Source: Alphaproteobacteria bacterium
GTDB lineage: Bacteria > Pseudomonadota > Alphaproteobacteria > UBA6615
DNA: 64,000 bases
Direction of reading: 5' to 3'
Assembly: GCA_021774445.1 (NCBI GenBank)
Contig: JAJFJA010000056.1
Span: 82,347-146,346, forward strand
How positions within the stretch are numbered: position 1 is the stretch's first letter; every line of letters starts with the position of its first letter. This document shows positions 37,388 to 47,492 of this stretch, in pieces. The translations under genes were made by a program, and so were the position numbers. Under the pieces are notes generated by a model. The model had not been told where the DNA came from. It ran no database searches and saw nothing but the letters and a program-made list of their open reading frames with translations.

Positions 37388-38452
37388 ATGTGTCTTGAGC
37401 AAGAAACGCCCGCCACGGCCCATGGGCTTGGGCAGGAGGGGCAGGATTTGGCGCCCGTTAGGGCGGAGAGCTCCGTATTGGCGGCGATCGACCTTGGCAC
37501 CAGCAACTGCAGATTGCTGGTGGCCCGGCCAAATGTTGGCGGATTTCGCGTCATCGATGCTTTTTCGCGGATCGTTCGCCTCGGCGAGGGCCTGGCCGAG
37601 CATGGCCGATTGTCGCCGTCGGCGATGGATCGGACGATCGAGGCGCTCGAGGTCTGTGTCGACAAGATGCGCCGCCGTGGTGTCAGCCAGACCCGGGCGG
37701 TGGCAACCGAAGCCTGCCGCCGCGCCGAGAACGCGGCGACATTTATCGCCCGGGCCGAAGCTGAAGTCGGCCTAAAATTGGAGGTCATCGATGCCGAAGA
37801 GGAGGCCTGGTTGGCGATTGCCGGCTGCCTGCCCTTGTTGGCGACGGGTGGGGATCGGGCCATTACTTTCGATATCGGCGGCGGCAGCACGCAGATCACC
37901 TGGCTCGCAGTAGATAGCGAAGCCGGGGTTCGTCCCGGTGGGACGCGGACCATCGCGTCTATCTCGTTGCCCTGCGGCGTGGTTACCCTGGCTGAAGAGT
38001 TTGGTAGCGAGCCGGACAGCTACGAGGGTGTCCGCGCGTATGTCAGGGGGCTGTTGGCGACGTTCGACCAAGCCCATAACATCGGGGCACAGGTGGCGGG
38101 CGGCGGTGTGCAGATGCTGGGCATGTCCGGCACGGTGACGACTCTGGGTGGCGTATTGCTGGACTTGCCGCGATATGACCGAAGCCAAGTTGATGGGCTG
38201 ACAATGTCGTTCGAGGAGGTGGCCGCGGTCAGTAAGCAACTGACGACCATGGCGTATGACGAGCGCGCCGCGGTGCCCTGTGTGGGCGAGGAACGGGCAG
38301 AGCTGGTGATTGTCGGCTGTGCCGTGCTCGATGCGATCTGCCAGACTTGGCCGGTCGGGAGCCTGCGGGTCGCCGATCGAGGCCTGCGGGAAGGCATATT
38401 GCTCGGTCTGCTGGCGGATTTGCCGGGTAACGACCAGGCCCTAGGCGCGTAG
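37388..38452 (+). CDS. exopolyphosphatase / pppGpp phosphohydrolase (Ppx/GppA family)
   Basis: A 354-residue ASKHA-fold phosphatase that removes phosphate from polyphosphate and/or pppGpp. Phosphate-1 motif AAIDLGTSNCRLL near residue 31, VATEACRRAENA, phosphate-2 motif FDIGGGSTQITWL and MSGTVTTLGG are all present. It is the short form (about 350 residues), without the C-terminal HD-like domain of E. coli Ppx. rlmE starts 9 bases after the stop, so the pair is cotranscribed; this pairing is common in alphaproteobacteria. Confidence 0.92.
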   Translation: MCLEQETPATAHGLGQEGQDLAPVRAESSVLAAIDLGTSNCRLLVARPNVGGFRVIDAFSRIVRLGEGLAEHGRLSPSAMDRTIEALEVCVDKMRRRGVSQTRAVATEACRRAENAATFIARAEAEVGLKLEVIDAEEEAWLAIAGCLPLLATGGDRAITFDIGGGSTQITWLAVDSEAGVRPGGTRTIASISLPCGVVTLAEEFGSEPDSYEGVRAYVRGLLATFDQAHNIGAQVAGGGVQMLGMSGTVTTLGGVLLDLPRYDRSQVDGLTMSFEEVAAVSKQLTTMAYDERAAVPCVGEERAELVIVGCAVLDAICQTWPVGSLRVADRGLREGILLGLLADLPGNDQALGA

Positions 38453-38461
38453 GCGCTCGCG

Positions 38462-39151
38462 ATGGCGCAGCGTCGCGGCAAGAATTCCGGCAGCCGATCT
38501 TTGCACGAGCGGGTGAAGACCGCGCGCGGGCGCTCCGTCAGCTCGACGCGATGGTTGGAACGTCAGCTTAACGATCCCTACGTGCAGGAGGCAAAGCGTC
38601 AAGGCTACCGTTCGCGCGCCGCGTTCAAGCTGCTGCAGATCAATGAGCGGTTCGGCCTGCTGCGCCCAGGGCTTCGTATCGTGGATCTTGGTGCCGCGCC
38701 GGGCGGCTGGACCCAAGTGGTGCTGGAGTATCACGACCCGGACAAGGGCGGCGAAGTCCTGGCGGTCGATATCGTGGAGATGGAGCCCCTTGGCTCAGCG
38801 TCGCTGCTGACCCTCGACTTCATGGCGGAAGATGCGCCCGGTCGCATCAGACAGGCGCTGGCGGGGCCGGCGGATCTGGTGCTCTCCGATCTCGCGGCGT
38901 CGGCGGTGGGTCATCGGGCGACGGATCATCTGCGCACTTTGGTACTGGCGGAAGCGGCGGGGGATTTTGCTTGCGAGGTGCTGGTGCCAGGGGGGGATTG
39001 CGTGATCAAGGTATTGGAGGGCGCCGACGAGCCGGCACTTTACAAGAAACTTATGGCCGCCTTTGGCCAGGTCCGGCGTTTCAAGCCGGCGGCCAGCCGG
39101 AGCGATTCCACCGAACTGTATCTCATCGCCCGTGGTTTCCGAGGCGGCTGA
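38462..39151 (+). CDS. rlmE: 23S rRNA (uridine-2'-O)-methyltransferase RlmE
   Basis: A 229-residue FtsJ/RrmJ methyltransferase that methylates the 2'-O of U2552 (E. coli numbering) in 23S rRNA. AdoMet site VDLGAAPGGWTQ is present. The K-D-K-E catalytic tetrad can be placed: Lys in RAAFKLLQIN, Asp in LVLSDLAAS, Lys in CVIKVLEG and Glu in STELYLIA. The DLAAS word replaces the more usual DMAPN but keeps the Asp. Basic N-terminal extension of about 25 residues. Cotranscribed with ppx/gppA. Confidence 0.95.
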   Translation: MAQRRGKNSGSRSLHERVKTARGRSVSSTRWLERQLNDPYVQEAKRQGYRSRAAFKLLQINERFGLLRPGLRIVDLGAAPGGWTQVVLEYHDPDKGGEVLAVDIVEMEPLGSASLLTLDFMAEDAPGRIRQALAGPADLVLSDLAASAVGHRATDHLRTLVLAEAAGDFACEVLVPGGDCVIKVLEGADEPALYKKLMAAFGQVRRFKPAASRSDSTELYLIARGFRGG

Positions 39152-39172
39152 CGATCGCGTTCCGAGGCGGCC

Positions 39173-39200
39173 TTGTGATTGTCGGTGGGTTATGTATATA
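39173..39200 (+). promoter_or_regulatory. predicted promoter of guaB
   Basis: TTGTGA, 16-base spacer, TATATA, ending 39 bases before the guaB ATG. The -10 region (TATGTATATAA) stands out in GC-rich surroundings. A GCAGGAG ribosome-binding site follows before the ATG. Confidence 0.55.
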
Positions 39201-39218
39201 AGCCGCGTCAACCCTTGA

Positions 39219-40700
<1,482 letters not shown>

Positions 40701-40727
40701 GGGGCGCAGCCGGTTGTCTGAGAAGAG

Positions 40728-42005
40728 ATGACGCCTGGTGCACGCGTGGCCGCGGCGCTGGAACTGCTGGACGAGATTGCGGGCGCAAAACGACCGGCGG
40801 ACGTCATCGTCCAAGAGTATTTTCGCCGGCGGCGCTATGCGGGATCCAAGGACCGGAGGGCGGTGCAGGCACATGTCTACCGGGTGTTGCGGCGGTTGGG
40901 CGAGGTGAAAGCGCGGCTGGCCGGGCTTGACGGGCCCGTTGAGTCGCCACGGGCCTGGCTGCTGGCTGACTTGGCGTTGCACGGCGAAGATCCGATGGAT
41001 CTGTTTAACGGCGTAGGTCATGCGCCCGAGCCGATCGACGCGGCGGAGCGCCAATTGGTCGGCGCGCTGGCGGATGCCGAGGCCGACTTGCCGGATGCGG
41101 CGCGGCTCAATGTTCCGCCGTGGCTGTGGCCGCAAATCAGCGAACCGTTCGGCGGCGACGCGGCGGTCGAGCTGGCGGCCCTCAATGAGGCGGCGCCGGT
41201 GGATTTACGGGTAAATGCCGCGCGCGGCACGCGGGTGGAAGCGGCACGGCTGCTGGCGGCCGATGGCGTGGTGTCCGAGGAGACGCCTTACTCACCCTGC
41301 GGTTTGAGGTTGGCGAAGCGGGTGCCGCTGGCCCAGAGCCGGGCCTATCGTGAGGGCTGGATCGAACCGCAGGACGAAGGCAGTCAGATGTTGGCGCTGG
41401 CGGTGCAGGCCCGACCGGGGCAGACAGTGATAGACCTTTGCGCCGGGGGTGGTGGCAAGACCCTGGCGCTGGCCGCCGATATGGCGGGGCAGGGCCGGCT
41501 GGTGGCGTGCGACCGCTCGGCCCGGCGGCTGAAGCGGATGGCGCCGCGATTAAGCCGGGCGGGCGTTGAGAAAATGGTCGAGATCCGACCGCTAAAGGGA
41601 GAGACGGACTGGTGGCTCGAGGCGCGCGAGGCGGCGGATCGGGTCTTGGTCGACGCCCCGTGCTCGGGCACCGGAAGCTGGCGGCGTCACCCCTTTGCGC
41701 GCTGGCGGCTTACGGCCGAGAGCCTGCAGCGGGATGTGACCCGTCAGCGGCTGTTGCTGGCACGGGCGGCGGCGCTGGTCAAAGTCGGCGGGTGGCTCGT
41801 CTACACCACCTGTTCGGTGTTGCCGGCGGAGAATGAGCGACAAATCGACGGATTCTTCGGGAGCGAGGCCGGCGCGGGTTTTCGTCGCCTCGATGTGGCG
41901 ACGCTGTTGAATGATGATAGGCTTGGTGGTCCCGATCTGCGGCTGACGCCGGCGCGACATGGCACCGATGGGGTCTATGCGGCGGTGCTGGAGAAGATTG
42001 CATGA
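40728..42005 (+). CDS. RsmB/NOP-type RNA (cytosine-5)-methyltransferase
   Basis: A 425-residue AdoMet-dependent methyltransferase. An N-terminal NusB-like helical region (about 1-130) is followed by the catalytic domain: AdoMet motif VIDLCAGGGGKTLALA, motif IV VLVDAPCSGTGSWRRHP and motif VI YTTCSVLPAENE, with the two cysteines used in catalysis. Overall layout matches RsmB (16S m5C967), but target specificity among paralogues cannot be told from sequence. It lies between guaB and a GNAT gene it overlaps by ATGA. Confidence 0.9.
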   Translation: MTPGARVAAALELLDEIAGAKRPADVIVQEYFRRRRYAGSKDRRAVQAHVYRVLRRLGEVKARLAGLDGPVESPRAWLLADLALHGEDPMDLFNGVGHAPEPIDAAERQLVGALADAEADLPDAARLNVPPWLWPQISEPFGGDAAVELAALNEAAPVDLRVNAARGTRVEAARLLAADGVVSEETPYSPCGLRLAKRVPLAQSRAYREGWIEPQDEGSQMLALAVQARPGQTVIDLCAGGGGKTLALAADMAGQGRLVACDRSARRLKRMAPRLSRAGVEKMVEIRPLKGETDWWLEAREAADRVLVDAPCSGTGSWRRHPFARWRLTAESLQRDVTRQRLLLARAAALVKVGGWLVYTTCSVLPAENERQIDGFFGSEAGAGFRRLDVATLLNDDRLGGPDLRLTPARHGTDGVYAAVLEKIA

Positions 42006-42544
42006 TCCGAACCCGCGATGCCGAATCTGACGATGCCGCCGGGATCGCCAATGTCCATGTAGAGACCTGGCGTTCGACCTATGCGGGTGTTCTGCCGGAT
42101 GATTATTTAGTCGGCCTTTCGGTGCCGCGGCATGCGGCTCTATGGAGTCATTGGCTAAACGATACGGCGGCGGATCATCGGCTTTATGTCGCCGCCGCGC
42201 CGGCGGGAGATATCGTCGGGTTTGCCAGTTGTGGACGCCTGCGCGAGCGCAAGCAGTTCCACGGCAAGGGGCGGATCGGCGAAATCTACGCGCTCTATGT
42301 GCTGCCGGATTTTCAAGGTCGGGGATTGGGCCGAGCGCTGCTGATGCAATCCTTCGCCGGCCTCAGTGAATCGGCCCACGACAGCGCTATCCTCTGGGTT
42401 CTGGCCGCCAACCCGTCGCGGTTCTTTTATGAGGCGATGGGCGGACGCCAAGTGGGTGGACGGAAAGAAAAATTCGCCGGCACCAAGGTCGCCGAGTTGG
42501 CCTATGGCTGGGATAGCCTGGTGGTGAACCAGGATCGGCCTTAA
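42002..42544 (+). CDS. GNAT family N-acetyltransferase
   Basis: A 180-residue acetyl-CoA-dependent acyltransferase. It starts [26 protein letters not shown], seen in many GNATs, and shows the acetyl-CoA-binding stretch [17 protein letters not shown] (Q-x-x-G-x-G). FFYEAMGG follows as the usual motif B. Start overlaps the methyltransferase stop. Substrate unknown. It belongs to the guaB-guaA operon. Confidence 0.9.
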   Translation: MIRTRDAESDDAAGIANVHVETWRSTYAGVLPDDYLVGLSVPRHAALWSHWLNDTAADHRLYVAAAPAGDIVGFASCGRLRERKQFHGKGRIGEIYALYVLPDFQGRGLGRALLMQSFAGLSESAHDSAILWVLAANPSRFFYEAMGGRQVGGRKEKFAGTKVAELAYGWDSLVVNQDRP

Positions 42545-42561
42545 ACGGAAGAGGACTGGCA

Positions 42562-44142
42562 TTGACGGACGGCAGGACGGCAGCACTGCCGGAATCGGAT
42601 CGTATACTGATTGTCGATTTCGGCTCACAAGTAACCCAACTTATCGCTCGCCGGATACGGGAGGCCGGCGTCTATTGCGAGATCCACCCGTGCCACAAAG
42701 TCGATGCGTCTTTGCTGGCCTCCTTCGCGCCAAAGGGCATCATTCTGTCGGGCGGGCCGGCAAGCGTGACATTGGAAGAGGCGCCGCGGGCCGATCCGGC
42801 GATTTTCGCACAAGAATTGCCCGTGCTCGGTATCTGTTACGGCCAGCAACTCATGTGCCGGCAACTTGGCGGGACGGTAGAGCCCTCGACGCACCAGGAG
42901 TTCGGCCGGGCGTTCGTCGATGTCACGGACGATTGTGCGCTGTTCGACGGCCCCTGGCGGCGCGGCGGGCGAGAGCAAGTCTGGATGTCCCATGGCGATC
43001 GTGTGGAGGCCTTGCCGCCGGGATTTCGCGTGGTGGGGCGAAGCGACGGGGCGCCGTTCGCCGCCATTGCCGACGACGCGCGGCGGTTTTATGGCGTACA
43101 GTTTCACCCGGAGGTCGTGCATACGCCCCATGGCGCGGACTTGTTGACGCGTTTTGCGCTAACCGTCGCCGGATGCCATGGCGATTGGACGATGGCGGCT
43201 TTTCGCGAGGCGGAGATCAAACGCATTCGCGCCCAGGTCGGCGACGGCCGCGTGATCTGCGGTCTGTCCGGCGGGGTCGACAGTTCCGTTGCGGCGGTGT
43301 TGATCCATGAAGCCATCGGCTCGCAGCTCAACTGCATTTTTGTCGATCATGGGCTGCTGCGTGCCGGCGAAGCCGAGGCGGTCGGTAGGTTGTTTCGAGG
43401 CCGCTTCAACATGCCATTGGTAATGCGAGACGCGAGTGGGTTGTTCCTGGAACGTCTGGCCGGCGTGACCGATCCGGAGGAGAAGCGGAAGATCATCGGC
43501 GGCACGTTCATCGACGTGTTCGAAGAGGAGGCGGAAAAACTCGGCGGCGCCGGTTTCTTGGCCCAAGGCACGCTTTATCCCGACGTCATCGAGTCCGTGA
43601 GTTCTTTCGGCGGACCGAGTGCGACGATCAAGTCCCATCATAACGTCGGCGGCCTGCCTGAGCGGATGAGCCTGACACTTGTGGAGCCGCTACGCGAGCT
43701 GTTCAAGGACGAGGTGCGGGTATTGGGGCGTGAACTCGGCCTGCCGCAAGAAATGGTCGGGCGGCACCCGTTTCCGGGCCCTGGCTTGGCCATCCGCGTG
43801 CCCGGCGAGATCTCGAGCGAGAAGCTGGAGATCCTGCGGCAGGCCGATGCGATCTATCTTGAAGAGATCCGCAAAGCCGGCCTTTATGACGCAATCTGGC
43901 AAGCCTTTGCTGTGCTGCTGCCGGTGCGCACGGTCGGCGTGATGGGCGACGCCCGGACGTATGACTATGTGTGTGCCCTGCGGGCGGTCACCTCGACCGA
44001 TGGGATGACGGCCGAAAGTTATCCCTTCGACCATGCCTTTCTCGATGCCACCGCGACCCGGATTATCAATAAAGTGCGGGGCATTAACCGGGTTGTCTAT
44101 GACGTAACCTCAAAGCCGCCGGGGACGATTGAGTGGGAGTGA
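42562..44142 (+). CDS. guaA: GMP synthase (glutamine-hydrolysing)
   Basis: GuaA (526 residues) converts XMP to GMP with ATP and glutamine. The N-terminal class I glutaminase has the Cys nucleophile in [10 protein letters not shown] and His/Glu in [11 protein letters not shown]. The ATP-pyrophosphatase domain has the PP-loop [13 protein letters not shown]. The C-terminal dimerisation domain ends with [17 protein letters not shown], the family's usual end. The TTG start follows GGAAGAGG. The Xre-RES module begins 5 bases after the stop. Confidence 0.97.
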   Translation: MTDGRTAALPESDRILIVDFGSQVTQLIARRIREAGVYCEIHPCHKVDASLLASFAPKGIILSGGPASVTLEEAPRADPAIFAQELPVLGICYGQQLMCRQLGGTVEPSTHQEFGRAFVDVTDDCALFDGPWRRGGREQVWMSHGDRVEALPPGFRVVGRSDGAPFAAIADDARRFYGVQFHPEVVHTPHGADLLTRFALTVAGCHGDWTMAAFREAEIKRIRAQVGDGRVICGLSGGVDSSVAAVLIHEAIGSQLNCIFVDHGLLRAGEAEAVGRLFRGRFNMPLVMRDASGLFLERLAGVTDPEEKRKIIGGTFIDVFEEEAEKLGGAGFLAQGTLYPDVIESVSSFGGPSATIKSHHNVGGLPERMSLTLVEPLRELFKDEVRVLGRELGLPQEMVGRHPFPGPGLAIRVPGEISSEKLEILRQADAIYLEEIRKAGLYDAIWQAFAVLLPVRTVGVMGDARTYDYVCALRAVTSTDGMTAESYPFDHAFLDATATRIINKVRGINRVVYDVTSKPPGTIEWE

Positions 44143-44147
44143 CCGGC

Positions 44148-44212
44148 ATTTCCATCTCTTGACAATTGTCGTGTTTCTGATATATTTACGACAACTGTCA
44201 AGAGATGGAAAT
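44148..44212 (+). promoter_or_regulatory. promoter-operator of the Xre-RES module: 25-bp inverted repeat
   Basis: Arms at 44148-44172 and 44188-44212 are complementary over 25 bases with one mismatch. Each arm contains its own small palindrome (GACAATTGTC; GACAACTGTC). A near-consensus promoter sits inside: TTGACA (44159-44164), 16-base spacer, TATATT (44181-44186). The right arm covers the antitoxin start codon. The repeat is probably the autoregulatory operator and, as RNA, may also end guaA transcripts. Confidence 0.8.
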
Positions 44213-44624
44213 GGTAGAGCTTCAGATCGTCGAACAGGTGGAAACGCCTGATGTCCCGGGTTTCTCGGGCGCGGAAAAACAGGCGATGCAGCGGGCGGTG
44301 ATTGCGCTGTTCGATCATTGGGGATTGACCGACGCGGAAGCGTCAACGTTGCTAGGGGATATTTCGGCGCGAACCTTCCAGCGCTGGAAACAGGGCCAGT
44401 TGGGCCGTGTGGGCAACGATCTGGCGGCTCGGCTCTCCAATCTTATCGGCATTCACAAAGCGCTGCGCCTGCTTTTTGCGGAGAAGGCGCGCGGCTATGG
44501 CTGGATCAAACGGCCGAACGCGACGTTCGGCGGCAAAAGTGCATTGGCCATCATGCTCGGCGGGCAGCTCACGGATTTGATGCGCGTGCGCCGCTATCTC
44601 GATGCGCAGCGCAGTCCTTGGTGA
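44205..44624 (+). CDS. Xre/MbcA/ParS-type antitoxin
   Basis: A 139-residue antitoxin of the DUF2384 group. The N-terminal half holds an Xre-like helix-turn-helix (GLTDAEASTLLGDISARTFQRW). The C-terminal toxin-binding domain shows the hallmark W-x-x-x-PN-x-x-FGG pattern (IKRPNATFGGKSALAIMLGG) and VRRYLDAQRSPW. It neutralises the RES toxin encoded next, with which it overlaps by GTGA, and likely represses its own promoter. An ATG at 44211 is an alternative start with better ribosome-binding-site spacing. Confidence 0.92.
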   Translation: MEMVELQIVEQVETPDVPGFSGAEKQAMQRAVIALFDHWGLTDAEASTLLGDISARTFQRWKQGQLGRVGNDLAARLSNLIGIHKALRLLFAEKARGYGWIKRPNATFGGKSALAIMLGGQLTDLMRVRRYLDAQRSPW

Positions 44625-45358
44625 AGGAACGGGTGGGTGATGCGTCGATCAGCCGCATCAACTGGCCGCGCTACTTTCGCCTGATCAATTCGGCCTATCC
44701 GCCGATCGACCTCTTTGAGGACATTGCCGATCCAGCGGACTGGATGCTGCTCGGGGCGGCCGAGGGAAAGACCAATCCCCGTCGTGCCGAGACCATCGGC
44801 AATCTAGACAATATCCCGGCGGCGCGACGCGTCGGTGGCGCGGGCGCCTCCTACGTCATGTCGCCTTTCACTCATTGCTCGCCCGACAAACCGGGCCGGT
44901 TTCACGACAGGACGTTCGGCGCCTTTTACGGCGCGGACAGTTTCGAGACGGCGGTGGCGGAGACCGTTTATCACACGGCAAAGTTCCTATCGGCGACTGA
45001 CGAAGCGCCCGGTTGGATCGCCGACAAGCGCGAGTTGACCGGCGCGATCGATGCCGACCTGATCGACATTCGAGCAGGTGGCTTCGATGAGTTCCTGGAC
45101 CCCGACAGCTATGACGCGTCCCAGGGGTTTGCCCGCGAAGCGCGAGACGGTAATGCGGCGGGCATTGTCTATCCCAGTGTCCGCCAAGTCGGTGGCGATT
45201 GTTTCGCCGCATTCTGGCCGGACGTGATGGCGCGGCCGGTTCAGGGACGGCACATCAAGTATCATTGGGATGGCGTTCGGATCGATTTGATCCGTGAGTT
45301 GACGTCGATGGGCGACGGGCGTGTGTACCGATTGCACGCGGGCGTCAATGGGCCATAA
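44621..45358 (+). CDS. RES domain toxin
   Basis: A 245-residue toxin of the RES family, whose studied members break down NAD+ (NAD+ phosphorylase or glycohydrolase, as MbcT) or modify Prs (ParT). The three name-giving residues can be placed: Arg20 in RYFRLINS, Glu in SFETAVAETVYH and Ser in IVYPSVRQVGG. The fold shows ADP-ribosyltransferase-like words such as FGAFYGA. GTG start overlapping the antitoxin stop. The 3' end overlaps the convergent universal stress gene by 14 bases. The gene looks intact. Confidence 0.92.
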   Translation: MKERVGDASISRINWPRYFRLINSAYPPIDLFEDIADPADWMLLGAAEGKTNPRRAETIGNLDNIPAARRVGGAGASYVMSPFTHCSPDKPGRFHDRTFGAFYGADSFETAVAETVYHTAKFLSATDEAPGWIADKRELTGAIDADLIDIRAGGFDEFLDPDSYDASQGFAREARDGNAAGIVYPSVRQVGGDCFAAFWPDVMARPVQGRHIKYHWDGVRIDLIRELTSMGDGRVYRLHAGVNGP

Positions 45359-46202
45359 ACACCGGGATCTCGGCGTTGGCGAGGATGTGGCTGGTGGGGC
45401 CGCCGAAGATGAGTTGGCGCAGGCGGCTGTGGGTGAAGGCGCCCTTTATCAATAGATCCGTGCCGAGCTTGGTCGCTTCGTCAAGGATGGCGGCGCCGAT
45501 GGAGCGATCATCGCATTTCGCCTCGACGGCCGAAGCGTCGATACCGCGGCGGAGCATGTATTCGACCAGATCGCGAGCCCTGGGACCGGGTACCATGCCT
45601 TCCTCAATGGCCAGGACATGGACATGCTTTGCTCCGGCCAGAAGGGGTAGAGCAAAAGTGACCGTGCGGGCGGTCTCGGGGCTGCCGTTCCAAGAAATCG
45701 TAATGTTCTCGCCGAGTTGGCTCGGTGGTGTCGGCGGGGCAATAAGCACGGGGTGACCGCTCTCAAACAAGGCCGCCTCCAGGGTGCCAATGGAGGGCGT
45801 GGGGCGGCCTCTTAGCGGACGGCCGACAACGGTGAGATCGAATATGCGGCCGCGATTGCCGATGACGCCGGTGCCGGGGGAGACCTCCTCGAGCCAGCCC
45901 ACCGTCGGGTGATCGGTCGGGGCCAGGGTTTCGCTGCGGGGCAGATGTTTTTTGCTGCGGAAGGCCTCGAACGTATCCCAAGCGCGGCGGCTGCGCTCAT
46001 TCTCCTCCTGCTCGAAGGCCTCCTCCATATGCGGCGTGGCGGCAAAGCCGCCCTCCATGCCGGCGGCCATGATTCCGGTCAGCATGGGGCGGACGTGAAG
46101 AATTTCGATGTAACTCGAGAAGCGCAGGGCGACCAAATAAGCGGCCTCAAGCACCGCCGGCAGAGCCTCGCTGTCCTCAAGCGGTACTAGGATATTTCGC
46201 AT
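45345..46202 (-). CDS. universal stress protein (two UspA domains)
   Basis: A 285-residue tandem Usp protein. The first domain starts MRNILVPLEDSEALPAVLEAA. The second starts near residue 168 (ITISWNGSPETARTVTFALP) and ends with the nucleotide-binding-like GAFTHSRLRQLIFGGPTSHIL. Usp proteins bind ATP or other ligands and appear under stress; specific role unknown. Single gene, reading toward the RES toxin. Confidence 0.92.
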   Translation of the reverse strand: MRNILVPLEDSEALPAVLEAAYLVALRFSSYIEILHVRPMLTGIMAAGMEGGFAATPHMEEAFEQEENERSRRAWDTFEAFRSKKHLPRSETLAPTDHPTVGWLEEVSPGTGVIGNRGRIFDLTVVGRPLRGRPTPSIGTLEAALFESGHPVLIAPPTPPSQLGENITISWNGSPETARTVTFALPLLAGAKHVHVLAIEEGMVPGPRARDLVEYMLRRGIDASAVEAKCDDRSIGAAILDEATKLGTDLLIKGAFTHSRLRQLIFGGPTSHILANAEIPVFMAH

Positions 46203-46389
46203 ATCGGCCTCCTTCTCCCTTGTCGGAGCTTACCATCTTTGAGCCACTTTGGGGTATCTCGGTTTGGCTCAGAATAGGGGCGCCGGTTGTGATTCGGACC
46301 TGATCATGCTACTGATCGCGGTTAAGTTGTCTGTGGCTATTTTTTAGGCAGACAGGCAAAATGAAAAATAAAGCAACAGGAGGTCCAAT

Positions 46390-47409
46390 ATGAAAAAGAC
46401 TATTGGCATTCTCGCGGCCGTGACGTCCGCAACCGCGCTATCCCTCGGCGCGACGGCCGGTACGCTCGATGACGTACGGGCCAAAGGACACATACAGTGC
46501 GGTGTTTCGACAGGTGTCCCCGGTTTTGGGTTTACCGATGATGCCGGCAATTGGCAGGGCTTTGATCCGTCCGTGTGCCAGGCCGTGGCAGCGGCGGTGT
46601 TCGGCGATACCTCGAAAGTGAAATACACGCCGACGACCGGCAAGACACGCTTCGAAGCGTTGAAGTCCGGCGAGATCGACATGCTGGCGCGTAATACCAC
46701 CTGGACGTTTTCGCGCGATGTGGATCTCGGCCTGACTTTTGTCGGCGTGAATTACTATGACGGGCAAGGCTTCATCGGGCGTAAGAGCCTCGGCATTAGC
46801 AGTGCCAAGGAACTCGACGGCGCTTCGGTGTGCATTCAGACCGGCACGACAACCGAGCTCAACCTCGCCGACTTCTTCCGGATCAACGGTCTTTCGTACG
46901 AGCCTGTGCCGATCGAGACAAATGAAGAAGCGCGGACCAACTATGTGGCCGACCGGTGTGACGTCTACACGACCGATGCCTCGGGTTTGGCCGCAACGCG
47001 CTCGACGTTCGATGATCCGGACGCCCATGTCGTCTATCCTGAAATCATCTCCAAAGAGCCGCTCGGGCCGCTGGTGCGTCAAGGCGATGATCAGTGGGCG
47101 GACGTGGTTCGCTGGACCCTCAACGTGATGATCAATGCCGAAGAGTATGGCGTAAGTTCGGCTAATGTCGACGACCTGAAGGGCGGCTCCGACAATCCGG
47201 AAATCAACCGGATGCTGGGCTCGGAAGGCAATCTCAACGAGATGATCGGGCTTGATAAAGACTGGGCCTACAACATCATCAAACAAGTTGGCAACTATGG
47301 CGAAGTGTTCGAGCGTTTCCTTGGCGCAAATACGCCGATCGGGCTCGAGCGTGGCCTGAACGCGCTATATACGGATGGTGGGTTGCTCTACGCACCGCCG
47401 ATGCGCTGA
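46390..47409 (+). CDS. aapJ: general L-amino acid ABC transporter, substrate-binding protein
   Basis: AapJ/BztA (339 residues), the periplasmic binding protein of the broad-range amino-acid importer. Signal peptide KKTIGILAAVTSATALSLGA. The mature start TLDDVRAKGHIQCGVSTGVPG and FSRDVDLGLTFVGVNYYDGQGF are family-typical. AACAGGAGG precedes the ATG. First gene of aapJQMP; a hairpin separates it from aapQ, which would favour higher levels of the binding protein. Confidence 0.96.
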   Translation: MKKTIGILAAVTSATALSLGATAGTLDDVRAKGHIQCGVSTGVPGFGFTDDAGNWQGFDPSVCQAVAAAVFGDTSKVKYTPTTGKTRFEALKSGEIDMLARNTTWTFSRDVDLGLTFVGVNYYDGQGFIGRKSLGISSAKELDGASVCIQTGTTTELNLADFFRINGLSYEPVPIETNEEARTNYVADRCDVYTTDASGLAATRSTFDDPDAHVVYPEIISKEPLGPLVRQGDDQWADVVRWTLNVMINAEEYGVSSANVDDLKGGSDNPEINRMLGSEGNLNEMIGLDKDWAYNIIKQVGNYGEVFERFLGANTPIGLERGLNALYTDGGLLYAPPMR

Positions 47410-47422
47410 TAGCTGTGGAATA

Positions 47423-47460
47423 GCGGGGGGAGTGGCCCACTAGGCCGCTCTCCCCACCGC
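47423..47460 (+). promoter_or_regulatory. intercistronic hairpin between aapJ and aapQ
   Basis: A GC-rich, slightly bulged stem (GCGGGGGGAG with CTCTCCCCACCGC) with an inner GGCC/GGCC stem, followed by ATTCTTTGTT. It begins 14 bases after aapJ. Probably a partial terminator or RNA stabiliser that sets a high aapJ to aapQMP ratio. Confidence 0.6.
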
Positions 47461-47492
47461 ATTCTTTGTTCAGGCGGTCAGGAGGGTCCACA

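Noticed and set aside
37152..37775. Plus-strand open frame running through tRNA-Gln into ppx/gppA
   Set aside because: It overlaps the tRNA and the real phosphatase frame and shows no family similarity.
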